From: S012-135 sp964423785
Lineage (GTDB): Bacteria; Desulfobacterota; Desulfobulbia; Desulfobulbales; S012-135
Reading direction: 5' to 3'
Length of the DNA: 21,616 bases
Assembly (NCBI GenBank): GCA_964423785.1
Contig: CAYRGZ010000028.1
Location: 1-21,616 of the forward strand
The notes under the pieces are model-generated. The model was not told the DNA's origin, ran no database searches, and saw only the letters and a program-made list of their open reading frames with translations. This document shows, in pieces, positions 14,764 to 21,616 of this stretch (within the stretch, counting starts at the first letter, position 1; the number at the start of each line of letters is the position of its first letter). The translations under genes and the position numbers were made by a program.

Positions 14764-16422
14764 ATGGTCTTCTCCCCCATCCAGCCTGTTGGCCGCCGGA
14801 CCCGACGGGAAAAACCGGCGATCCGCCAGCTCCACTGGCTCTTTTTCTTTCGGGTCACCGCCCTTTCCGTCCTGCTCGGCATCGCCTTTACCCTGCAGAA
14901 GCCGGAGCGAACGCCTTTCGTTCTGCCGGCCTGGCACATCGCCTACTTCATCGCCGGGGTCTATGCTTTCACCATCGCCAGCGTCCTTGCCCTGCCACGC
15001 GTCCGGGACCACCAGCGCTACGCCTTCTTCCAGGTCCTGGTGGACATCGTGCTCGCCGGCCTTCTCGTCTTCTTCTCCGGCGGCAGTCAATCGATCTTCA
15101 CCTTGGTCTTCTTCTTTCCGATCATCGCCGTCGGCCTCATGAACCTGCCGGCCTACCGGATCGTCTGCATTCTGTTCACCATCGTCACCTATGGCACCGT
15201 CTTGTTGCTCGAATACGCCGGTATCCAACCACCCGATACCGCCCCCGGCAGCGAGCCGGCCACCCCCCTGGTCGATCCGGCCGCCCTGCTCTATCATTTC
15301 GCCATTCCGGCGATGACGTTCTTTCTGGTCGGGTTCTTGAGTTCGCTCTTGGCCGAACGCATCCGCCGCACCGAAGCCGCCCTCAGCGAAAAGAGCCACG
15401 ATCTCGACCGCTTGTCCCGGCTGCACCGCCAGATCGTCGACGACATCAACACCGGCATCGTCACCGTGGACGCCGAAGGCCGGATAACCTCCATCAACCG
15501 GGCGGCCGAAACCATCACCGGGTACCGGGCCTACGAGCTGGTCGGCATGCCGCTGGCCGATTTCTTTCCCTCTCTGGCCACCAACCAATCGACGATCCCC
15601 CGGACATCCGCCACCCTGCGCCGCAAGGACGGCGAAAAGATTCCCATCGGTTTCTCCAGCGCCCGCCTCAACCTGCCGGCCGCCGATGGCGAACACCGGG
15701 TTTATACCTTTCAGGACTTAAGCGAGATCAAGCGGATGGAGAAGCAGGTCCGCCAGGCGGAAAAGATGGCATCCATCGGCCGAATGGCGGCCGGCATCGC
15801 CCACGAATTCCGCAATCCGCTGGCCGCCATCTCGGGAGCAGCCCAGATGCTGGCGCCGACACAGGGGGTTCACCAATCCGAACGGCTCCTGGGGATCATC
15901 CTGCGGGAGTGCGACCGGTTGGAGAAGATCATCACCGAGTTCCTGCAGTTTTCGAAACCGGCAACCCCGGAGAAAAGCTGGTTCAACCTTGCCGCCCTGG
16001 TGACGGAGGCGGAGCAGACCATGCGCCAGGCCGGTTGCCTCCGGGCCCCGGTGCGGATATCCATCCCTTCGGAACTCGATTGCCATGCCGACCGCAACCA
16101 ACTCCGCCAGGTGCTCGTCAACCTGATCGACAACGCCTGCCAGGCCATGGGCGACCGGCCCGGCGAAATCACGGTGACCGCTCGGGAGGAGGTGGACGAT
16201 CCGGCGGCCATCGTCATCACCGTCCGGGACGACGGACCGGGTATCGATCCCAAGAAGGCGGGCCGCCTGTTCGAACCGTTCTATACCAGCCGGGCGGACG
16301 GCACCGGCCTCGGGCTCGCCATCGTCTGGCAGATCGTCGACAACCACGGCGGCACCGTCACCCTGACCAACCGAGCCGACGGTACCGGCGCCGAGGCCAC
16401 GGTTACCTTACCGTTACCGTAA
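14764..16422 (+). CDS. pilS: PilS-like sensor histidine kinase
   Basis: A 552-residue kinase and likely partner of the preceding regulator, 21 bp downstream. The N-terminal half has about six hydrophobic helices (roughly 25-45, 56-77, 87-105, 109-126, 131-151, 175-197) with little periplasmic sequence, the PilS arrangement that senses signals within the membrane. A short coiled segment (200-225), a PAS domain (about 222-320), HisKA with H347 in AAGIAHEFRNPLAAISG, and HATPase with N-box NLIDNACQA (453-461), DDGPGI (489-494) and GTGLGLAI (513-520) follow. All catalytic residues are present. No obvious ribosome site precedes the ATG, so translation may depend on pilR. The stop is 2 bp before the next gene. 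Several such kinases control functions other than pili. Confidence 0.88.
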   Translation: MVFSPIQPVGRRTRREKPAIRQLHWLFFFRVTALSVLLGIAFTLQKPERTPFVLPAWHIAYFIAGVYAFTIASVLALPRVRDHQRYAFFQVLVDIVLAGLLVFFSGGSQSIFTLVFFFPIIAVGLMNLPAYRIVCILFTIVTYGTVLLLEYAGIQPPDTAPGSEPATPLVDPAALLYHFAIPAMTFFLVGFLSSLLAERIRRTEAALSEKSHDLDRLSRLHRQIVDDINTGIVTVDAEGRITSINRAAETITGYRAYELVGMPLADFFPSLATNQSTIPRTSATLRRKDGEKIPIGFSSARLNLPAADGEHRVYTFQDLSEIKRMEKQVRQAEKMASIGRMAAGIAHEFRNPLAAISGAAQMLAPTQGVHQSERLLGIILRECDRLEKIITEFLQFSKPATPEKSWFNLAALVTEAEQTMRQAGCLRAPVRISIPSELDCHADRNQLRQVLVNLIDNACQAMGDRPGEITVTAREEVDDPAAIVITVRDDGPGIDPKKAGRLFEPFYTSRADGTGLGLAIVWQIVDNHGGTVTLTNRADGTGAEATVTLPLP

Positions 16423-16424
16423 TC

Positions 16425-18356
16425 ATGGCGAAACAGGCAACCAAACCACAAAAAATCGTGCCGCAGATGGCGGTCTCCTTCCTGGAGACCGTACTGCCGT
16501 TCAGCGACTTGGACACCGACCAATTGCGCGATCTCGCCCGCCACTGCCTGGTGGATTTCTTTCCCAAGGGCACCCGGATCATCACCGCCGGCGGCACCGT
16601 GGACTATCTCTACCTGATCCAGAAAGGCGGCGTCAAAAGCTACATCGTCGACGATGCCGGCGAGATAACCCTGAAAGACTACCGCGGCGAGGGAGCCGCC
16701 ATCGGGGCGTTGCCGATCATCAGCTCGAGTCCCGCCAACCTGACCGTGGAAACGGTGGAGGACACCTTCTGCATCCTCATTCCCAAGGATATCTTCCAGG
16801 ATCTCCTGCGGCGCCAGCCCAGTTTCGCCCAATTCTACTTGAAGGAACTGTCGGAGAAGATCATCCGCACCGCCTACAGTGAACTGCGCCACCACAAAGT
16901 CGGCCGCCGCGCCGACGAAGAACTCTACCTCTTCACCATCCAGGTCGGAGATATCGTCAAGCAGGCCCCCAAGAAGGCGCCGACCACCGTCACCATCCAG
17001 GAGGCGGCACGGATCATGGCCCACCACCGGATAAGCTCCCTGCTCATCCATGCCCCGGAGGACGAGGACGCCATCATCGGCATCATCACCGACCGGGACC
17101 TGCGCAACAAGGTGATCGCCGCCGGCATCCCCTACGACGAACCGGTGGAACGGATCATGTCCACCAATCTCACCACCGTGCTGTCCAAGGCGGTCTGCTT
17201 CGACGCCCTCATCCGGATGATGTCGGCCGGCATCCATCACCTGCTGGTGGAGCGGGAAGGCAAGATCATCGGCGTGCTCACCTCCCACGACATCATGCTC
17301 CTGCAGGGAAGCTCCCCCTACTACCTGTTCAAGGAGATCAACAAGCAGCCTCGCATCAAGGATCTCTACCCCCTGGCGAACAAAACGCCGGAAGTGGTCC
17401 GCAATCTCCTCAAGGAGGGGGCTCAGGCCGGCAACATCACCCGGATGATCTCGATCATCAACGACGAGATCGTCAAACGCCTGCTCACCCTGCTCGAAGA
17501 GGAACTCGGACCGCCGCCCCTACCCTACTGCTGGCTCCTACTCGGTAGCGAGGGACGCCGGGAACAGACCTTCAAGACCGATCAGGACAACGCCATCATC
17601 TATGCCGACCCGCCGGACGAGGCTACCGCCCGCCGGGCGGAGCAGTATTTCGAACGGTTCTCGCGGGCGGCCATCGACCACCTAGTGGCCTGCGGCTACC
17701 CCCTGTGCCCCGGCGACATCATGGCCTCGAATCCCAAGTGGCGGCAACCGCTGGCGGTTTGGCGGCAATACTTCGACCGCTGGGTGAGCACACCGGAGCC
17801 CGACAAGATCCTGCACGCCACCATCTTCTTCGATTTCCGGCCCGGCTACGGCACCCTGTCGCTGGCCGAGGAACTGCGCAACCATCTCTTGCGGAGCATC
17901 GAGCGCCAGCAGATATTTCTTCTGCATTTGGCGCGGGAGTGCCTGGCCAGCAAGGTACCGCTGTCGTTCTTCAAGAACTTCATCGTCGAAAAGGACGGTG
18001 CCTACCGCAACAAGCTTGACATCAAGCATCGCGGCATCGCGCCGTTCGTCAACTTCGCCCGGGTAATGGCCCTCAAGTACGGCATCAAGGAGACCAACAC
18101 CCTGGCCCGCCTGAAGATTCTGGCCGAAGAGAAGCACATCAGCGAGGAACTCTGGTCCAAGGCCCGGCACGCTTACGAATTCCAGATGCACCTGCGCATC
18201 ATCCACCAGTTGCAGCAGATCACCGAGGGCAAGGAGCCAGACAATCACATCGATCCCAGCCAGCTCGGCGACCTCGAAAAGAAGACCCTGAAGGATGCCT
18301 TCGCCACCATCGAGCGCCTGCAAGGGGTCCTGAAGACCATCTTCCCGGTGGGGTGA
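16425..18356 (+). CDS. cNMP-binding / CBS / DUF294 nucleotidyltransferase-like protein
   Basis: A 643-residue soluble protein of the putative signal-transduction family. It has a cyclic-nucleotide-binding fold (about 25-150), a pair of CBS domains (about 178-295) that usually bind adenine nucleotides, a DUF294 nucleotidyltransferase-like domain (about 325-455), and a helical DUF294 C-terminal domain (about 490-635). The transferase signature GSEGRREQTFKTDQDNA (374-390) keeps both acidic residues, D386 and D388, as in GlnD-type enzymes, so it may be catalytically active. Family knowledge places such genes beside acetate (ActP) or DUF4212 symporters. The role is unproven; nucleotidylation or nucleotide-dependent control of transport is inference. 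The ATG at 16425 follows the pilS stop by 2 bp, and the stop overlaps the exonuclease start region. A longer in-frame reading upstream overlaps pilS and is rejected. Confidence 0.88.
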   Translation: MAKQATKPQKIVPQMAVSFLETVLPFSDLDTDQLRDLARHCLVDFFPKGTRIITAGGTVDYLYLIQKGGVKSYIVDDAGEITLKDYRGEGAAIGALPIISSSPANLTVETVEDTFCILIPKDIFQDLLRRQPSFAQFYLKELSEKIIRTAYSELRHHKVGRRADEELYLFTIQVGDIVKQAPKKAPTTVTIQEAARIMAHHRISSLLIHAPEDEDAIIGIITDRDLRNKVIAAGIPYDEPVERIMSTNLTTVLSKAVCFDALIRMMSAGIHHLLVEREGKIIGVLTSHDIMLLQGSSPYYLFKEINKQPRIKDLYPLANKTPEVVRNLLKEGAQAGNITRMISIINDEIVKRLLTLLEEELGPPPLPYCWLLLGSEGRREQTFKTDQDNAIIYADPPDEATARRAEQYFERFSRAAIDHLVACGYPLCPGDIMASNPKWRQPLAVWRQYFDRWVSTPEPDKILHATIFFDFRPGYGTLSLAEELRNHLLRSIERQQIFLLHLARECLASKVPLSFFKNFIVEKDGAYRNKLDIKHRGIAPFVNFARVMALKYGIKETNTLARLKILAEEKHISEELWSKARHAYEFQMHLRIIHQLQQITEGKEPDNHIDPSQLGDLEKKTLKDAFATIERLQGVLKTIFPVG

Positions 18357-18358
18357 GC

Positions 18359-19081
18359 ATGATGCTGTCCCTGCCCCTGCCCGGTTTCCTACGCCGCCGG
18401 CTGCGGCCGCCCCATCCGTTGCTTGCGGCCAACCGGAAACTGTTCGACGAGTTCAGCCAGTCACGACCACTGGAGACCTACGAGTACGTGGTCCTCGATA
18501 CCGAACTCACCGGCCTCAACCGCCGCCGGGACGAGATCGTCGCCATCGGCGCGGTGCGTATCCGCCAGATGCGCATCGTGCTGGAAGAATCCTTCTATTC
18601 CCTGGCCCGGCCGCGGGATCTGCGGCCCCGCCAATCGACCTTCATCCACCGGTTGACCCCCGAGCAGCTCGCCGGGGCACCGCCCATCGAAGCGGTGCTG
18701 CCGGAGTTCGTCGCTTTTTGCGGCGGGGCGCTCCTGGTCGGCCATTACCTGCCCCTGGACATGCACTTCCTCAACCGGGCGACCCGCACCCACATGGGCG
18801 GCACCCTCTCCAATCCCGGCATCGATACCATGCGCCTGGCACGGGGTTACAAACGCAGCCGCCGGGCCTACGACTACGGCGCCGCCGAACTCTCGCAATC
18901 CCTGAACCTGAACGACCTGGCCGAGGAATTTGGTCTCGTCACCTTTCCGGCCCACGACGCCCTGGAAGACGCCTTCCAGACTGCCTACCTCTTCTTGTAT
19001 CTCGTCAAGAAATTCCGCCAGCGCGGTGTTACAACCCTGCGCCAGCTCTACCAGGCCGGACGTATCTGGCCGTTGGCCTGA
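18359..19081 (+). CDS. DnaQ-like 3'-5' exonuclease (DEDDh)
   Basis: A 240-residue protein with the DEDDh exonuclease active site: D47 and E49 in LDTELTG, D134 in YLPLDMHF, H199 and D204 in HDALEDA. This fold hydrolyses DNA or RNA from the 3' end with two metal ions, as in DNA polymerase III epsilon. It has no polymerase-binding tail, so it is not the replicative proofreading subunit. A basic, proline-rich N-terminus (10-20) precedes the core. The ATG at 18359 is preferred because GGGGTGA ends two bases before it; a GTG at 18353 overlapping the upstream stop (GTGA) is the alternative. Genes of this kind recurrently follow cNMP/CBS/DUF294 genes near acetate symporters. Its substrate there is unknown. 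Confidence 0.87.
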   Translation: MMLSLPLPGFLRRRLRPPHPLLAANRKLFDEFSQSRPLETYEYVVLDTELTGLNRRRDEIVAIGAVRIRQMRIVLEESFYSLARPRDLRPRQSTFIHRLTPEQLAGAPPIEAVLPEFVAFCGGALLVGHYLPLDMHFLNRATRTHMGGTLSNPGIDTMRLARGYKRSRRAYDYGAAELSQSLNLNDLAEEFGLVTFPAHDALEDAFQTAYLFLYLVKKFRQRGVTTLRQLYQAGRIWPLA

Positions 19082-19193
19082 CAGCCCGCCGAACAACGTC
19101 ACGAGCGCATCGGCTACTAGGCAAAATCTCCCAGCATTTTTTCGACGACCGGAACGACTATTCCGCTGCGGAACAAACACCATCACCACAATG

Positions 19194-19208
19194 TGGTACA
19201 CAAGAAGC
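19194..19208 (+). promoter_or_regulatory. Weak sigma-54 promoter candidate
   Basis: TGGTACACAAGAAGC has the required GG-N10-GC spacing and matches TGGCAC-N5-TTGC at 7 of 10 defined positions, but the -12 part is poor (AAGC). It partly overlaps the palindrome at 19185-19197. Interest comes from the sigma-54 activator encoded upstream. The call is speculative. Confidence 0.2.
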
Positions 19209-19315
19209 CCGGGGACAGCCCTCAATCAGAAAAAAATCTCTTACATGACAACTAGTTAGTAAAACAAAAACAACCCCTCCTAAGTAATTTCACCTAAAAA
19301 AAATCCCTCGACAGC

Positions 19316-19344
19316 TTGACACCCGTATTTTTACCCGTTATAAA
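19316..19344 (+). promoter_or_regulatory. Sigma-70 promoter of the symporter operon
   Basis: The -35 is TTGACA (19316-19321, perfect), the spacer is 17 nt, and the -10 is TATAAA (19339-19344, 5 of 6). This is the best promoter in the window. Transcription should start near 19351, giving an untranslated leader of about 220 nt before the small-subunit gene. Confidence 0.8.
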
Positions 19345-19350
19345 TCCGCA

Positions 19351-19574
19351 ATCGTCGTCAGACTAGGCAATTCTACTGAATCCCTGGTCCTGGAGACCGC
19401 GCATGCCGGCAGCCGGTCGCCTGGGACGAGAGAGAGATGCCTGCAGGCGACGGTTCCGCGGCAGCGGATCCGGGACGGGTTTCCGTGGGCCGGCGTGGTT
19501 CGCCATCAGGGCGTCCCGGCCGGTCACGGTCCAGCACAAGGAAGGAAATACGATCAAAAAAAGGAGGGAAAAGC
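19351..19574 (+). promoter_or_regulatory. Structured 5' leader of the symporter mRNA
   Basis: The predicted leader is GC-rich. It contains GTCGCCTG (416-423 of 19xxx) pairing with CAGGCGAC (19444-19451), and CCGGGACG (19470-19477) pairing with CGTCCCGG (19512-19519), with a small GGCG/CGCC stem nested inside (19492-19495 with 19501-19504). The loop region of the first stem holds a second GGGACG (19423-19428) that could also pair with CGTCCC (19512-19517), giving a competing fold. The ribosome site lies in an unpaired A-rich tract (19541-19574). No known riboswitch motif was recognised. Confidence 0.4.
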
Positions 19575-19826
19575 ATGGGTAATGCAGCTGCCTACTGGAA
19601 GGCAAACCTGCGGCTCGTGATCGGATGCCTCATCGTATGGTTCATCGTCTCATACGGTTTCGGCATCCTGCTCGCCGAACCGCTCAACAACATCCGCATC
19701 TTCGGGTACAAGCTCGGCTTCTGGTTCGCCCAACAGGGCTCCATGTACACGTTCGTGGCTCTGATCTTCTTCTATGCCTCGCGCATGAACAAACTCGACC
19801 GCGAACACAACGTCCATGAAGACTAA
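19575..19826 (+). CDS. DUF4212 small subunit of sodium/substrate symporter
   Basis: An 83-residue membrane protein with two helices (about 13-34 and 53-69) and a charged C-terminus. It matches the DUF4212 / symporter small-subunit family in size, the N-terminal YWKANLRL phrase, and the middle segment GFWFAQQGS. Such proteins accompany large ActP-like SSS subunits and are thought to assist their assembly or activity. The ATG at 19575 is fixed by AAGGAGGG (19561-19568) six bases upstream, the strongest ribosome site in the window; longer in-frame readings upstream lie in the leader. The large-subunit gene starts 15 bp downstream, so the two form an operon. Confidence 0.93.
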   Translation: MGNAAAYWKANLRLVIGCLIVWFIVSYGFGILLAEPLNNIRIFGYKLGFWFAQQGSMYTFVALIFFYASRMNKLDREHNVHED

Positions 19827-19841
19827 GGGGAGGGGAACCAG

Positions 19842-21590
19842 ATGGATCTGAGAACGCTTACCTTCATCGTCGTCGGGGCGACCTTCGCCCTCTATTTCTT
19901 CATCGCCATCCGGTCACGGGCCTCCAGCACCGGCGAGTTCTACGTCGCCGGCAAGGGCGTGCCGCCGCTTCTGAACGGCATGGCCACCGCCGCCGACTGG
20001 ATGTCCGCCGCATCCTTCATCTCCATGGCCGGTCTCATCGCCTTCAAGGGCTACGACGCCTCGGTCTATCTCATGGGCTGGACCGGCGGCTACGTGCTGC
20101 TCGCCATGTTGCTCGCCCCGTACCTGCGTAAGTACGGCAAGTACACGGTGCCCGAGTTCATCGGCGACCGCTACTACTCCCAAACCGCCCGCATCACGGC
20201 GGTCGTCTGCCTCATCGTCGCCTCGCTGACCTACGTCATCGGCCAGATGAAGGGTATCGGGGTCGCCTTCTCCCGGTTCCTGGAGGTGGACTTCGGCACC
20301 GGTCTCATGGCTGGCATGGCCATCGTCTTCGTCTATGCCGTTCTCGGCGGCATGAAGGGCGTCACCTACACCCAGATCGCCCAGTACTGCGTGCTCATCT
20401 TCGCCTACACGGTGCCGGCCATCTTCATCTCCCTGCATCTCACCGGTAACCCGATTCCGCAGCTCGGCCTCGGCTCCTCCCTGTCCGACGGCTCCGGCAT
20501 GTACGTCCTCGACAAGCTCGACAAGGTGCTCGTCGATCTCGGTTTCGGGGCCTACACGGCCCAAAAGGGCTCCACCATCAACATGTTCCTGCTCACTCTG
20601 TCGCTGATGATCGGTACCGCAGGCCTGCCGCACGTCATCATGCGGTTCTTCACCGTGCCCAAGGTCAAGGACGCCCGTTCCTCCACCGGCTGGGCTCTGG
20701 TGTTCATCGCCATCCTCTACACCACCGCGCCGGCGGTCGGCGCCATGGCCCGACTCAACCTGATGCACACCATCCAACCCGAACCGGGCAAGTGGCTAGC
20801 CTATGACGAGCGGCCGAACTGGTTCAAGAATTGGGAGAAGACCGGTCTCCTGAAATTCGAGGACAAGAACGGCGACGGCCGTATCCAGTACGTTGCCGAC
20901 AAGGAAAAGAACGAGATGGTCAAGGTCGACCGGGACATCATGGTGCTCGCCAACCCCGAGATCGCCAACCTGCCCAACTGGGTCATCGCCCTGGTGGCCG
21001 CCGGTGGTATCGCTGCCGCCCTGTCCACCGCCGCCGGGTTGCTTCTGGCCATCTCGTCGGCCATCTCGCACGACCTGATGAAGGGTGTCTTCACCCCCAA
21101 CATCAGTGAGAAGGGCGAGCTGATGGCCGGCCGGATAGCCATGGCCGGCTCTATCCTGGTGGCCGGTTATCTCGGCCTCAACCCGCCGGGATTCGCGGCC
21201 CAGGTGGTGGCCTTGGCCTTCGGTCTCGCCGCCTCCTCCATCTTCCCGGCCTTGATGCTTGGTATCTTCAACAAGCGGGCCAACCGGACCGGTGCCGTGG
21301 TCGGCATGCTCTCCGGCCTCTGCATCACCCTGGTCTACATCTTCTGGTTCAAGGGCTGGTTCTTCATCAAGGGAACCGCAATGGCTCCCAACACGCCGGA
21401 CCACTGGTTCCTCGGCATCTCGCCCGAGGCCTTCGGCGCGGTGGGCGCCCTGGTGAACTTCGTGGTCGCGACCGTGATTTCCAAGATGACCGATCCGCCG
21501 CCGGAGCACATCCAGCACCTGGTGGAGGACATCCGGGTGCCCGCCGGCGCCAGCGGTCCGGTGGTAAGCCCTCACAGGGTGCATTTTTAG
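19842..21590 (+). CDS. ActP-like sodium:solute symporter large subunit
   Basis: A 582-residue SSS-family permease of the VC_2705/DUF4212-partner subgroup, related to the acetate permease ActP. Features are FYVAGKGVPPLLNGMATAAD (33-52), the core helix SAASFISMAGL (55-65), YGKYTVPEFIGDRYY (98-112), GGMKGVTYTQIAQY (169-182), GTAGLPHVIMRFFTV (258-272), and the Na+-site helix AAALSTAAGLLLAISSAISHDL (start 391). It probably imports acetate or another short carboxylate with Na+; the substrate is inferred. Between helices, residues 341-348 (DKNGDGRI) form an EF-hand-like loop inside a hydrophilic insert (about 313-378). GGGGAGGGG (19827-19835) lies six bases before the ATG. The first 15 bp after the small-subunit stop contain the whole ribosome site. 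Confidence 0.92.
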   Translation: MDLRTLTFIVVGATFALYFFIAIRSRASSTGEFYVAGKGVPPLLNGMATAADWMSAASFISMAGLIAFKGYDASVYLMGWTGGYVLLAMLLAPYLRKYGKYTVPEFIGDRYYSQTARITAVVCLIVASLTYVIGQMKGIGVAFSRFLEVDFGTGLMAGMAIVFVYAVLGGMKGVTYTQIAQYCVLIFAYTVPAIFISLHLTGNPIPQLGLGSSLSDGSGMYVLDKLDKVLVDLGFGAYTAQKGSTINMFLLTLSLMIGTAGLPHVIMRFFTVPKVKDARSSTGWALVFIAILYTTAPAVGAMARLNLMHTIQPEPGKWLAYDERPNWFKNWEKTGLLKFEDKNGDGRIQYVADKEKNEMVKVDRDIMVLANPEIANLPNWVIALVAAGGIAAALSTAAGLLLAISSAISHDLMKGVFTPNISEKGELMAGRIAMAGSILVAGYLGLNPPGFAAQVVALAFGLAASSIFPALMLGIFNKRANRTGAVVGMLSGLCITLVYIFWFKGWFFIKGTAMAPNTPDHWFLGISPEAFGAVGALVNFVVATVISKMTDPPPEHIQHLVEDIRVPAGASGPVVSPHRVHF

Positions 21591-21616
21591 CTGGCGACGT
21601 AATCTGATATCTGGTA
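21591..21616. other. Window end after the symporter gene
   Basis: Only 26 bases remain after the symporter stop. No terminator or gene start can be judged in them. Confidence 0.5.

Larger units (their letters stand above)
19082..19574. other. Intergenic region before the symporter genes
   Basis: This 493-bp gap has no convincing gene. The first half is AT-rich and holds two short palindromes, TTCCGCTGCGGAA (19161-19173) and ACCACAATGTGGT (19185-19197), plus AACTAGTT near 19251. A near-consensus sigma-70 promoter lies at 19316-19344, and the GC-rich second half is a predicted mRNA leader. No clear intrinsic terminator for the exonuclease gene was found; the T-run near 19138 lacks a stem. Confidence 0.6.

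Noticed and set aside
15909..16424. N-terminal extension of the DUF294 reading frame into pilS
   Set aside because: It overlaps the kinase ATPase domain out of frame and has Arg/Gly/Pro-rich shadow composition.
18834..18850. TGGCAC followed by TTAC as a sigma-54 promoter
   Set aside because: It lies within the exonuclease coding region, lacks the -12 GC, and has no gene start downstream.
19437..19574. N-terminal extension of the DUF4212 protein
   Set aside because: The strong AAGGAGGG site before 19575 and the family length of about 80 residues fix the start; the upstream part is structured leader.

Overview
The window is chromosomal DNA from a GC-rich Gram-negative bacterium. Evidence for the Gram-negative envelope is an Omp85-type outer-membrane barrel protein, exported enzymes, and PilS/PilR-like and acetate-permease-like genes. 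The gene set (a DUF4212/ActP-type symporter beside a cNMP/CBS/DUF294 protein and a DnaQ-like exonuclease, a PilR-type regulator, and a Bacteroidetes-style ParE/ParC pair) fits a Desulfobacterota (deltaproteobacterial) genome, possibly Desulfobulbales-like. That placement is inference. No phage, IS element, CRISPR array, tRNA or rRNA was found.

Left part (1-8017). An intergenic stretch rich in hairpins (1-370) is followed, on the minus strand, by a translationally coupled pair: polysaccharide deacetylase, then an Omp85/TamA-like protein. A periplasmic cyclophilin diverges from the deacetylase and converges, with only 3 bp between, on a topoisomerase IV pair transcribed parE then parC. An imperfect repeat of about 80-100 bp with a strong internal hairpin occurs twice: downstream of the Omp85 gene and between parE and parC.

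Middle part (8107-13188, minus strand). A sodium:solute symporter is followed after 69 bp by a 1019-residue hybrid histidine kinase with a large helical extracytoplasmic domain. They look like one operon in which transport and sensing are linked.

Right part (13378-21590, plus strand). A PilR-like sigma-54 activator, a six-helix PilS-like kinase, a cNMP-binding/CBS/nucleotidyltransferase protein and a DEDDh exonuclease lie almost head to tail. After a 493-bp gap come the small and large subunits of a DUF4212/ActP-type symporter. The gap holds a near-consensus sigma-70 promoter and a GC-rich leader of about 220 nt with competing stems. The most plausible joint role is sensing and uptake of acetate or another short organic acid, with a nucleotide-dependent control protein. 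No wholly new system is evident; the most interesting items are the paired repeat, the structured leader, the topoisomerase residue changes and the sensor-transporter pairings.
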